Shown piece by piece: positions 46,111-57,620 of a stretch of DNA of 64,000 nucleotides. The stretch's first letter is position 1, and each line of letters begins with the position of its first letter. The notes beneath the pieces are model-generated. The model saw only the letters and a list, made by a program, of their open reading frames with translations. It ran no database searches and had not been told where the DNA came from. Source of the stretch: Pogona vitticeps (Eukaryota; Chordata; Lepidosauria; Squamata; Agamidae); contig NC_135785.1 in assembly GCF_051106095.1 (NCBI RefSeq), positions 93,289,001-93,353,000 of the forward strand, given 5' to 3'. A program made the position numbers and the translations under genes.

Positions 46111-47314
46111 TAAAAGCTCATTTGGAACTTCAGACAGCTTGTTTATTATTCAAACTCAGGAAGCACATCTGCAAATGAAAGAAATAATCCACTGCCTCTT
46201 TATCATCTTGAAAATCCCCGGGGCACCCCATAATTTGCAGTAACATGTCAGCAAATAAAAGGAGGAGGTGAAGTACAATGTGTACAAATAGCATGTTCTC
46301 AACCCTGCCATAAGAATTTGATGTATGCAGTTGGAGATTAGAAGTTCTAATCCACACACTAGCAATAGGTCAGAATGGGTTCTTTTGGAGAGCTCTTATG
46401 TATAATTTGCAGCTTTCAGCTTCTCAGCTGAATTGCAGGTTTAACTCAACTGGTTCTACACTGCCAATGATATTTATAAGCTCTTCAGAAAGAATGGCTC
46501 TGGACTGAAATAATGAATCCAGATCCCTGCTGAGAGCAGAAGTTCATGCAGAGACATTAGGCTAGTCTTTGACTCTGTCGCTTAGCCCAGCCTACCTGAT
46601 AAAGTTTTTGTATGACTAAAACAGTGTAATGTCATATTTACAACCCTATACTTCTTGGAGAAGCAGGATATACAAGCATGATATCTTCAGCCTGTTTCCT
46701 GAACTCCCTCCACCCCCAGCTTTCCATTTCCTGGACTAGTCCATTTATATACAAAAACATTATATTACATTTGTATACCAATAGAATGGATGACACCATC
46801 ATCACTCGGGGTGAAGAGTTTGTGGCCCTCCAAATGTTGGGTTACATCTGTCATCAGTCTTAACTGAGATAGCTAAAGGGGAGGTGATATTAGGGCTTTT
46901 TGTTAGTTAGCAGAGTATGAGGTAGAAAATAACAACAACACAGAAAAATGGAGAGATCAGCTCAGTCTCATCTCCCCCCTCCTTGATTTCTTTTGCATAT
47001 GGACTAGCATTCTGTATGATAAAGTCACTAGAAACACTTAAGGTATAAAAAGGCATCTTTACTTACAGTTACCATTTGTAGTTATAGTCGGAAGGAAATA
47101 AAAGGAAAAAAATGGAGTCTCCAGCACATGGAAGACCCTCCATGTTTATTGCTTGGAGAAAGATTACTATTATGCTAACAGATAATGGGTTTTGCAGCCC
47201 AAAAGCATCTACAGATACTGTATATTGTTCTCCATTCCTACTATCACTCTTTATCGCCATACTTTCTTAAGGAGCAGTCTCATAGCAGCTATAGTGAAGA
47301 AGACCTTTAATTGA
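46111..47314 (+). other. Upstream flank; short hAT-like fragment at 46801-46865
   Basis: The fragment gagtttgtggccctccaaat, then gttgggttacatctgtcatc, resembles the common reptile hAT MITE arm (ccctccagatgttgttggac). The rest has no recognised feature. Confidence 0.4.
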
Positions 47315-47430
47315 GGGGGCCTCATGGTGCAGTGGTTAAACTGCAGTACTGCAGCCCAGACACTGATCACAACCTGAGTACAATGTTGGGAAGGAAATCA
47401 GCTTAATTCCTTCTGGCCTCAGTAGAACTC
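47315..47430 (+). repeat. tRNA-derived SINE, head fragment
   Basis: The head ggcctcatggtgcagtggtt with aactgcagtactgcagccca is the same as in the SINEs at 28279-28516 (inverse) and 52953-53191. The B box is decayed (aacctgagtacaatg). The tail half is missing. Confidence 0.7.
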
Positions 47431-47869
47431 TCTTTGGCAGTTCACAGCTGAGATCCGTCCCCCACCCCCAAATGCCCTTTCAGAACATATGCATCATGAT
47501 GTACCATTGCTCACAAGGGCATGGGAGGAAAAGGCCACCCCATTATGTACACTGACGGCCACTTTTCTTCCAAGAAACTTCCTCCCTTCAATAAAAGTTT
47601 AAATCGCAGTAGTACTGTAGTATCTGCAGGAGATGGGTTCCAAGCACCCCGTTGATACAAAAAAGCAGAAGTATCTAATGCTACACACTGCATGGTCTCT
47701 GGCTTTCTCTAGTGGCCAGTTTGGGTAAATATACCTTGGAAAAATTGATGGAAATCTATATTTCCTACTATTACAACTTCCTTTATAATACGCAGTTTGT
47801 TCAAAACACTGTGACTGAGCAATCCAACTTGCAAAAGAAACTTGTGGTTATCTCTTAATAATCTCCAGA
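47431..47869 (+). other. Upstream flank with no recognised feature
   Basis: No repeat or coding signal recognised. Confidence 0.4.
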
Positions 47870-48003
47870 GTCTCTTCGTTGGTTTTTAAAGTGGGTATGT
47901 GTTGGTGGGTGAGTTATTATTTCTCTTTATTGCTGTTAGCCGCCTAGCTAACAGTGCTCTGTCACTAGATGGGTGGGGTTTAAAAAGCAATTAATAAATA
48001 CAT
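47870..48003 (+). mobile_element. L2-type LINE 3' terminus
   Basis: The sequence ttgctgttagccgcctagct, then cactagatgggtggggttta and an AATA-rich end. A diverged 3' terminus with a short piece of UTR. Confidence 0.7.
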
Positions 48004-49229
48004 TTTTGAAAAACAAGCAATCACAAAACAAAAGCAAGCTAAATCACAGCATGGGGGAGTGAGAAAAGTTTGTACTAAAATAAACAAACATCTTCTACCT
48101 CTTATAAGGGAATTCTGCTAATGGTATTGTCTAGTTTGACCTACAGTTTTATTATATGGATTGGTTGAATAATGTGAGATTGATAGTGCTAATTAAAGTA
48201 TTGTCCTGAATGAACCCCACTTTCTGCTATCATTATAAGTAAGACAATCCAAACCCTAGTTGTTTTCACATCTAAATCAGAGGAAAAGTTCAGTGTTTCA
48301 CTGATTTCCGTCTCCTTGCAGTATTATTTTTACTATTGGTGTTGCTGATATCTCTGGGTTTGATTTCATCTAGCATTTACCCATTCTCCTTAAGTTAGAA
48401 GTTAGAGTTTTCGTCTTTTGCAGCTGAAGCAGCACAATTATCTCATTTCCTGTCATCCTGGGTGGTTAGACTTTAAAAGGCAAAAATGCCAAAATGAATA
48501 AAATATTTCTTCAATGAGAAAACGCTGAAGAAGAACATCAAAGTGATGGACAATCTGTTCAGAAGAAGTATCAAAGTATATGAATGTGGTATGAATAATG
48601 AATTAATCATGTATATGAATGTGTTTGTGTGTCTGTGCCCCCCCCCGCATGTCAATCCATTTTATCCTGTAGTGAAGAATCACCCCAGTGTCAAAAAAAT
48701 GGCACCATCCTAAGGGTTGAGGAGTGTGGTTTTGTTTATTTTTAAATTGATTTATGGTAGTGTCTTGCAAACATGTGGGGTTTGTATTTTTTTTTTCCAA
48801 AAATATTTTTAGAAAAGAGGACTAAATGGAAGTTAGCGACAAAATCAATGAGGGTCAAATAGAACAAAAGAGAGGGAAGTACAGATAAAAGAGGAGGAAG
48901 TACAGATAAAGGAAAGATAGTGGAAAGGCAAGGGAAATGAATTTTAAATGGACTGAAATGCATGTTGTGCGTAAAAAAAGGGCTGTTGCCTTTCATACAT
49001 AAACTGCAATATATATCACCAGCGCAAAAATTCTCATGTCCATGAAGCCACCTGCTGCTTGCTACAGCATGATCGACTCCTGCACAAAGCTTGGAAAAGT
49101 TTGTGCAGAAGACAAGAAGCCTTTCCCTGCAAAGCAGGCTTTGCCAGAGCTCAAGAGTAAAGTGGAAATGAACAGCTAGGTCAGGAAATTGAGAACAACC
49201 TTTAGGAAAAACTTCCTGTACCTCAGACA
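48004..49229 (+). other. Upstream flank with no recognised feature
   Basis: AT-rich. The longest open frame here (minus, 48742-49230) has no domain or codon signal and is not accepted as a gene. Confidence 0.4.
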
Positions 49230-49900
49230 CTTAGTCTTTTATCAAGGCTCCTTCTCTTTCTGACAGCAAAATGCAGAGTTTGGCAATGCGCAGCTGCGCT
49301 GTGGGATAATGCAAAAGGCAGGCCTGGTGGCAGCAAGGTTCATAGCTAATGGACCAGAGTCATTTTCAATTACTCTCGGCATTGTTTGCAAAGAAAAGGC
49401 GGGGACGATGAGAGCTGCTAATGTCATCTGGGAGGTGCATCATTTCCAACATTCCCGGACACAGTCTTAAAAATCCGTTCACTCTGCTTTCAAAGATCAT
49501 CCTGGGTGTTATAAGCCAAGGGGGAGCACTTGCTCCTTTCTGTCTTCGGTTCTGATTCTTAGCGTGCTTCTGTGCACAATAACACCTGGGCCCTCCCTAC
49601 AGTGCTAAAGTAAGAGATGCCTAAACGTTTTAACATTGAGCACTTTATTTACGTTATCAGTGGTGACATTATTTTTCTGATTGCAAAACCAGGGAGGTTA
49701 AAGCCGGATGGAAATTGGTTTACAATGCTGAGGCTCCATCCTCCCACACTGTCGCAATCACACATGACAGCTCTGGATTTTTCAGAAACAGAGAAGCTAG
49801 AAAGGTGAAGATACACAATGCGTGCCGTGTGAGGAAGGGAAACCATATAATAAATCAGGAATGTGTTACAGATGGGCAAAGTATTAGCGTAAGAAATTAG
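49230..49900. promoter_or_regulatory. Candidate conserved non-coding element
   Basis: A repeat-free block with unusually many CpGs for this flank (gcgcagctgcgctg palindrome at about 49288, ttacgttatcagtgg, gactgtcgc-type sites) and dense AT-rich binding-type motifs (ttttcaattactctcgg, gctaatgtcatctgg). This composition resembles vertebrate distal enhancers. No direct evidence of function. Confidence 0.25.
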
Positions 49901-50174
49901 ATCATGGCAAGTGACAGGCCGAAAAGCAGATGAACCAGCAGCAAATTAGGTATCAACAATACCTACTCAATCACATTTGGCAGCCAACTTGAAACTGGCA
50001 TGAGATCACACTCAAGAGATTTAAGGACATCACAAACAAAGCAAAAGAGCTTTTGAAGAATAATATATTTATAGCATAGCTTATACATTTTCACAATGAA
50101 TTAACAAGAGTTGGTCTACCCCAAGCTTTTTCCTCCCAATGTAATTAGCACGAATTGGAGCTACTCCATATGGG
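49901..50174 (+). other. Upstream flank with no recognised feature
   Basis: Short AT-rich spacer before a SINE. Nothing recognised. Confidence 0.4.
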
Positions 50175-50352
50175 AAGAAGCTGTAGCTCGGTGATAGCAG
50201 CCTTACATGCAGTACAAATCCCTAACATCTCTAGATGGGGGTAATAAAAATTTAAAAAATTAAAAATTCTGCATGAAACTCCAGAGATTAGCACTACACA
50301 ATACAGGGCTAACAAGATTAATGGTCTGACATAGTATAAAGCAGCTGCCTAT
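50175..50352 (+). repeat. tRNA-derived SINE, diverged full copy
   Basis: The head ctgtagctcggtgatagcag and tgcagtacaaatcccta correspond to A and B boxes. The body has catgaaactccagagattag and ggtctgacatagtataaagc, then agctgcctat, the remembered ending ggtctgactcagtataaggcagc of a widespread reptile SINE. Old copy. Confidence 0.68.
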
Positions 50353-50469
50353 GACTTCAGGGGACAGAGCAAAGCTAAGTGTCTCCATCCCGTTGACATC
50401 CTCTTCTAGACTAAACACAGATTCTGTGTACATAATATTTCATAATATTATTTAATTAGGTACTATGTC

Positions 50470-50932
50470 CTATCTGTATTGTGGTGTGCTACATCCATGT
50501 GTAAGTTCGTAAAATTATTGTTAAAATTTTATGGTAAATGTTGGTGTGTTCTAAATGTGCTCGACGACATTTTGTCATTTCTTATTACTGAGCTATACGG
50601 GCACACACATCGCGCGCGTATGTACTTGTTTGGACTTGTATCAAAGCTTTGCACGGACTTGTTTGATTCATAATTTTTAAATAGGAGTATTAGAGACATT
50701 CAGTTGCTTTCTGAGTTTTGAGAAAAAAAGTGGCTTAAAAATACGTTCCAAAATATAGATAGAAAATAGGTAAAAGTCAAGTGAATCAAAATCATCTTCT
50801 TTAGGAGTGCCTAAGAAAAGTAAGTATAAAATTTTATAGATATTTTGTAGTTGTAACGATTGCATAGGGGGTCCACGGAAAACAAATAAATCGGCAAGTG
50901 GTCTATGGGGCAAAAAAGTTTGGGAACCTATG
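50470..50932 (+). mobile_element. hAT DNA transposon, right-end fragment
   Basis: The right end ggggcaaaaaagtttgggaa, then cctatg, is the inverse of the common hAT start cagtggttcccaaacttttt. The preceding gggggtccacggaaaacaaa also fits this family. The left end is missing, so the element is truncated and its left limit is arbitrary. Confidence 0.6.
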
Positions 50933-52952
50933 TTGTAAACTGTCCATAATAAAGATTATGTCAATTATTTGAACTTTGATTCTGAGCCTTACATGATAAG
51001 CTGGAAGATATCAGGGTACCCTATGTTGTTTCTCTCCCCCCCCCGCTTGTAAGAGAGGCATAACCTCTCACAGTATCTTATAGTTGATTTCTGACAGTTA
51101 CATGATAATAGCTATGCAGTACTAGTTAGTAAGTGACATGTTGGGAGTAACTGGTCAAAACAACTACGTAGTTAGTGTACTTGTAATTTATTTATTCTAA
51201 CAACAACAAAAATATTATTGTCTTACACAATTGTAACTTCATGACAGATACTTTAACTTTTCTGGTGTTACTGTAACTTTTGGGGGGGCGGGTAAAAGTA
51301 AAGGGACATGACCTCAAATGCTTGAGTAGTAGTATCATAGGATTCGATGCTGCCTCATGCTGCACTGGAATGGAGGTAATAACAGAGTATACAGTGACAA
51401 ACTGTGTTTTATACCACAGGCTAACATCTTGCATTATTCAGAAGTTTTTCAAGCTATTGAGAAGTAACTGTGTCTACAAAGGCCAATAAAAAGTTGCTTT
51501 TTACAATGGTTAAGTGTGGTGATATAGAATTGCTTGGAGGACTTGGAATTATAATGGTAATTTAGTACTTTTGGAAAAACTTCCTAAACTCTGAAGAGAG
51601 TATTCTGATAGCTAACAGGAAATATTACTTCACATTGATTTCAAAGTTGAGGTCTTTACGAAAATTTCTGCACTGCGGTTTGCCCAAAGAAACATATGGA
51701 GAAGTACGAGTAATGTATAGTGTACCTCAGCACTATAAATTACTGGCTGTATAGGCATTTGTCCTCAAATTCAGCAACATCCCCCTTCTGCAGAGGGAGA
51801 TAAGCAGTAGTGTATGAGACAGGCTGTCACTCAGCTGTTTTCTCTTTGAGAAGAGCCAGATTAATTTCCTGGGAACTTGCAAAGAATTTCTTTCAAAAGA
51901 GTTTGAAAACCTATTGATATAGCCTATCTGACAGTATATAATGGTTGGCTGGCATGCCCCAAGATTTAGTATTATATAGTATTCAATCATTGGCACATAG
52001 AAAGTTTCTTAACACTTTTTAAATATATATATATAATGTGCAAATGCCATTGGGAACATGGGAGCCAAAAGTTGTGAGATTTCATCTTTGAAGCCTGATA
52101 AAATTAAAATAGAGGGAAAAAAGTACAAAGCATTACAATTTAAATGCATCTAATTTTTTTTTTTTTAGTTGAAAGATTCACAAGTAAAATATAAATTCAA
52201 GTGTTTCCCTGATATATCCCATCCAAGTAATTCTGGCAAGCCTGATAATTCAGTGAGTTTCAAATAGACTCTTTCCAGTTTCAGTTTCTGCCAAATGATG
52301 GAACTCTAGGCCTTCACCGCCTCCCTAAACTCTGACCACATATCTCCTTGTTTAGTGGTCGGATCAGCTGCAGCTGAAAATGCATGTAAGTGATGGGCAG
52401 CCGGGCCTTCCAGCCAAAATGTCTTGCTGCCTTCATGAATAGACATCCACTAAATTTCTTCCAACTTACAGCTGCTAGTTGTGGATCAGGCTGTAGCAGC
52501 TGCCACTTAGATGGCTCATAGTAAGCACAGAGGTCTTATTGTCCTGGGCTCCTCTGCATCCCTGTAGCGGCTGGGTGATGTAAATCTTTCAATGGCAGGG
52601 GCTAACCAAGCCTTCTAGAGTCAATTAAAACCGGAAGGGGAAAACAATCATCAGTGAGGCTTCTTCCCACATACTGTTCCTTACAGTTCCTGCAATTAAT
52701 TGGCATTTCAGGAAAAAGATAAAAGTAGTACATATATATGGTAGTTTGGTCAGCTTTCAAAGTTTCCAAAGACCTACTACAATTTGCTACACCTGCTACT
52801 GCTGCTGCTGCTACGGCTGCTGCTACTGCATTCATGCACCTTCAGATTCTTTCTTTATTCATATCAGAAGCACCACAATACAGATTAATAGAATGCAATA
52901 TAAAATTAGGCAACAGCCACTATATATAAATACAGCACACATAAAATACAAA
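50933..52952 (+). other. Upstream flank with no firm feature
   Basis: Near 51130-51300 repeated gtaact/ttgtaactt motifs resemble another old hAT family but lack clear ends. A short CTG-type repeat is at 52794-52828. Otherwise unassigned. Confidence 0.35.
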
Positions 52953-53191
52953 CTGCCTCTTGGCACACTGGTTAACCTGCATTACTGTAGCCAACTCTGC
53001 TTACAACCTGGGTTCAATCCCAGGTAGCTAGCTCTAGGTTCACTCAGCCTTCCAGCCTTCCATAAACTGAGTATCCAGCTTGGTGGGGTGTGGTTGGCAA
53101 TGTGTTGCCTACATAATTAAATTGGAAACTGCCCTGAAAGTGCTTTAAGTGCTATGGGACGGTATATAAGCAGCAGCTTTGCTTTGCTTTA
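52953..53191 (+). repeat. tRNA-derived SINE with L2-like tail, full length
   Basis: Head ctcttggcacactggttaac and B box cctgggttcaatcccaggta; body ctcagccttccagccttcca and gtatccagcttggtggggtg; tail aactgccctgaaagtgcttt, gctatgggacggtatataag, then gctttgctttgcttta. This is the most complete plus-strand copy of the family. Confidence 0.85.
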
Positions 53192-55165
53192 CAAAAAGAA
53201 CATTATTTATAATTCTTAGATAAATATGTTCAATAACCTCCACCCAACAATGTGCAACATTAAGGGCATTTGGGGCAGCTAACATCAAATCTGTCATACT
53301 AAACATTGAGGGGCACAGAATACACCAACATAGGTGAGAGGCTGCCTGTTGTTCTTTGCAGTCAAAGAAAATTGTGTCAGTGCAAAAATCCTATGTTCTC
53401 AGGTTTACTTTGGTTTTGTGAACTCTACTTTAGTGGCTGCTACCTTGATTTTTATGTCACTAGGTGCAACGCCTTCTACACAATTAATTTTATCAATAGG
53501 GGGTGGCTTTATGCATCCAGTAATGATTCCATATATTTCACTGAGAGCTGTGTCTGTTTTCCATGAGCTGAATATAGCATATTCAGATATAGCTTATTCA
53601 CACCCCATTGATTTCAGTGGGGTGGATAATTAGGGGTAGATCATCTGTATTGTGCCCCAATCAGTGACATACAGCTATATATGACTAAATCTGTATCAGG
53701 GTGAAGGATCAAAGCTGTACATAGATATGTAGGGTGGTTTGCCCAAGCAAGGCAGCAAGAGAGGAAGTGGCAGCCTTTCAATGTGGAAGTAGCATTTAAA
53801 AATATTATTATCATTTCAACTATTGGCTGAGGTCCAAAAACAGAACAAAAACACAGCAATCTGTTTCTGCAAAATGGCCTAATGGGAATGGCATCATGTA
53901 ACGCTGATGGTACCTATGAAAGAATACAATCTCTTCTGTGGCTTTGCAGAACAATTACTTAATGGCAGAGTGCAGATCATTCTTTGCCATACTGCCGCTT
54001 GGCCCATTGTAACCCTGTGCTTTTAAGGACCAGGAGCCTTCCTACCTTCTGAAAGAATGCCTGTAGAAAGATCAGTTTCATCCTTTCTTTCTCAACTAAA
54101 CATAGTTGACAATTGTGAGTCTGTAGGGTAACCACAAGTGTGTTGAAATATTTGGAGTGCATCAGTTTGAAGGGAATGAAATATCATGCCTTTCAGCAGG
54201 GCCATATGGAGAGAAAATAGCAAAGGATCTGGTAGCAGGCTCCTTTCAAGATGTACAGGAATAGCAGCACACATCTCCATGGGATCATATGGATGAAATT
54301 CCTTGAGCCTTGAAACCTGTTGAGAGTCTTCAAATTCTTCTGCTTACAGGAAGGGCTTGTTTATCCATTTATTGGGCCTCTACATGTTGGGAACTTTGGC
54401 GAAAATGTATTTTTTTTTTTAAACAAATGTTCTTTAAAAAAACTGTCACAAGTCACACACCTTTAGCTACAGAACATTTTCTGTCTCCAATTGGGTTGGT
54501 AATGGGAGAAGATGTGGGAAAGCCAGTCAACATGAATGGACAGGCACTGAAGCACATTTGGCTAATTTCCCAGGAGCCTCTTCTCCATCCTGTGTTCCTA
54601 CAGTTGTGTTTAGGATTAATTCTTCCCAGACAGTTTGCAAATGCCCCTGATGAATGCCAAAAAAATCCATCAGTTACTACAACTATAAGACCCTTGGTGC
54701 CACTTAGAATAGAGATTTATGGTTAAATAAATAAATAACTTAAGATCACGTAAATATTAAATGGTACCAGGACTTTGGAGAAATATTGGAGCCAGACAGG
54801 GAAACCCATGTATTCTACTCCTAATTCTTTCTTTTCTTTAATGTCTGGACTTGCAGGAAGCATAACTGTGACAGTAACAGTATTTTATACTATTCAAATT
54901 TTAGCTGTATATTTGCTAAAAACATTCACAAGAAGTACTTAATCTATTTTTTATTATTAATGAAATATCGAATATCTGTGAATCTCAAAAGGGAGCTGCT
55001 GCACAGGATATCAATTGAAGCTTAAGATTAAGAATAGAGTCATATGCATGACCTAGCTAAGCTTAAGCATTCTTGTGCCTCACTAATTCCAGATGCAACC
55101 TTTAAAACATGCACTGTGACCTCACTAAAATTACCTTTTCTCCTTATTTTCTTCTGCTTCCAAGA
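53192..55165 (+). other. Upstream flank with no recognised feature
   Basis: No repeat family recognised. The 138-codon frame at 54310-54726 has no motif and is interrupted by poly-T runs, so it is not accepted. Confidence 0.4.
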
Positions 55166-55420
55166 CACTGGCTGAAATCCTGTTCCACAGCTCCACATGT
55201 GCAGTGGTGATGATGTCACCAACAGTGGCATACTGCCACTGATTAAAGGATTACAGTACTTTGGCAAATTCAGAGTGCATGGAACTTTGTTGCATTGCAT
55301 ATAGTCATCTACACCCCAATTGTGTCTTTAATCAGCATGCTTTGTGCATTTAATCAGCAGCGATTTGTCACCTCATCCCCATTGCACATGTGGAATTTTG
55401 CAACAGGATTTCAGACACTA
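55166..55420 (+). mobile_element. Foldback MITE of unassigned family
   Basis: The left arm ggctgaaatcctgttccaca, ccacatgtgcagtgg, gatgatgtcacc recurs inverted at the right as aggtgac-type, ccccattgcacatgtgg and gcaacaggatttcagacac. The arms are about 55 bp. The 8-mers outside do not match convincingly, so the superfamily stays open; hAT is the best guess. Confidence 0.65.
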
Positions 55421-56202
55421 ACCTTAGAAAATCTAGCCTAAGATACCTACATTCACAGTATTTACTAAAATTTGAAATGTGGGATAATGTAATTTCAATC
55501 TGGTTTTTACAGGAATTGTCCAACATTCCCAAACTTCTTCTTATTCAGAATAAAAGAACTGAGAGTGGGAGAGAAACAGAAAATGGACAGATTCATTCAT
55601 CCAGACTTGGGGCTTTGAATGATTAACTCTGTGTGTGAATCCAGCCAGGTTATAGCATGCTACCATGTTACTGCTGAATAATTGGGGGTGCCATGTCTTT
55701 TTTCCAGAAGGGTTCTGCATTTTTGACAGTTAAACATCAGGGAGGCACATATTAAATCTGGCCAATGCCAAACAATGAAATTTCATTTCACTTCATTTTT
55801 GAACAATTTATCGCATTCAGACTTCAAATAATCTAAAGTTTAAAAAAGTTAAAATGCAGGACTAGTGAAAGCCATTAATTTTCCCACCTCTGTTGGATCA
55901 TAGGGATGGACAAATGTCAAGGGACATTTCTCTCAATTTCTTATTTTTCCAGTCCCAGCTGTAAACTGAAGAGAACTCTCCTCCTCCACTACGTATGGAA
56001 AGCCGATTTGGGGGATGTTAAGGGTATAATTGCCTCCAGCTCTAAAGCCCCCCCTTACTTTAGCTACATGTTCCACAGGAAATAGGTACAGGAATCAAAA
56101 TGGTAATCAGAGCCTCTTGAGCTGTGGTGGGGCCAGTTTTCTGCAAACACTTTCTGTACAGCTGGGATAAAAACATGATTCTGATATTGTCAAAGAATTA
56201 GA
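55421..56202 (+). other. Upstream flank with no recognised feature
   Basis: AT-rich. No repeat, motif or coding signal recognised. Confidence 0.4.
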
Positions 56203-56556
56203 ACTCCTGGTTGTTGTGGGTTTTTCGGGCTCTTTGACCGTGTTCTGAAAGTTGTTCTTCCTAACGTTTCGCCAGTCTCTGTGGCTGGCATCTTCAGAGG
56301 ACAGCACTCTGTGCTCTGGTGTAGTTGGCTTGGGAGTGCAGTATTTATGGCTGTGAGATAGGCTGTTGTCTTTTTCTGTAGATGGGTGATTAGTGTGTCT
56401 TCTTGTGGGTGTATTGTTGTGCTACGGAGAAGAGATTATCTGTCACTGTGGTTGATGGGTGTCATTAGCTGGTCTTTTGTGTGTAGTGATCCCTGGTCCT
56501 TGTGGCTGGGTAGAGTTCGTTGACCTTTTGCACGCTGTATTTTTGAGATCTGGGAG
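56203..56556 (-). mobile_element. Penelope-like element, 3' terminal fragment
   Basis: The plus strand has ggttgttgtgggtttttcgg, gctctttgaccgtgttctga, ttcttcctaacgtttcgcca and gtggctggcatcttcagagg, the signature terminal block of reptile Penelope-like elements read in reverse. On the minus strand this encodes SSEDASHRDWRNVRKNNFQN. No reverse transcriptase or GIY-YIG domain is present. Confidence 0.82.
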
Positions 56557-56999
56557 CCAAGAAGTCAGATAACTATGCCTGCAGTTACTGGAAAAACAAC
56601 AAATATATTATTATAGCCTCTTAAAGACAAACACATGTATTATTGCACAATATATTACAAAAGCTTATGCCATAATGTATCTGTTTTTCTTTAAGGGGCT
56701 GCAAGACTCTTTTGTTTTATTTCTGTACATTTGACAACTATGATCATCAAAGACAAACATATTTGAACTGTCCAGATGAATCACTGCCAACATTTGTAAA
56801 TTGGGAAGAGGGGAGGAATATTGTTATGAAAATTAAGTGATTGCTTGAGTGACTGAGTGAGCCATCTCATTTTCACCTGACAACCCTGACATAGAGCATG
56901 TGAAGAGCAAAAGCCTAAACCTTCTGGAGTAAGGATCCAAAGCAACCATCAAAAGTAAATTTTTACCAGACTCTGCAAACAGATTTATGCTCTTTTGAT
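56557..56999 (+). other. Upstream flank with no recognised feature
   Basis: AT-rich spacer. Nothing recognised. Confidence 0.4.
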
Positions 57000-57620
57000 A
57001 TATTTACAGCCATCCATCAGTGAACAAAGGCGGCCCTTTTTAAGTAGCCCCAGAGTTTGCAAAACTGATTTTAGGATAGCTTGGAAACCAAACCCTTGTG
57101 TGAGTTAAAGAATCCATTTTGTGCAGGCAGATGGAATGCCTACAGCTTGTTCTTTACTGTTATTGATGTTCAAGGAAATGCAACTGGAAGAATTCCATTA
57201 TCTGAACCAAGGGAAGGGGGAGGAAACACTCACAAGAAGCAGCAGACAAACTTTGGGTCTGTGGCTTCCTCATCGCAGCTGTGGTTCAGAACAAGCTTGC
57301 GAGTCTCAGACTTTTTAGCCATCGTCTGCCAAACATAAAGACCTCAAATCATTCCCAGTTGCATGCATAAAAATAATAACTGTTTTTCATTCAGGCAGTG
57401 CCAATGCAATAAGAGTGACTGAACAAGCTCCATTGTACACAAACATTGTCTTCAACTTGGTGATTGGCTATTGTTCATGTTATGCTGTCTCTGAAATTCA
57501 GACTGTGACAATCACAGTTAGATGGCCTAATAGCTATTTGTTTTGTTAGAATTTTATCCAACTAATGTCATATTTTTCCAGAATTACAATTAACTGCAGA
57601 TGGCTACAGCTAGTACTGTT
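57000..57620. promoter_or_regulatory. Candidate conserved non-coding element
   Basis: Repeat-free, with several SOX-type motifs (gaacaaagg, ctccattgtac, acattgtctt, ggctattgttcatg) and a CCAAT-like gattggc. Motif clustering is suggestive only; the AT-rich composition makes such hexamers common. Confidence 0.2.

Noticed and set aside
48742-49230. 162-codon minus-strand open frame
   Set aside because: Low-complexity Leu/Phe-rich stretch without motif, no promoter or splice context, and its left part depends on a poly-T tract.
51130-51300. Recurring gtaact motifs suggesting an old hAT element
   Set aside because: No terminal repeats or boundaries could be defined.
54310-54726. 138-codon plus-strand open frame
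   Set aside because: No recognisable family; includes a poly-T/poly-A derived FFFKQMFFKK segment. Treated as chance.
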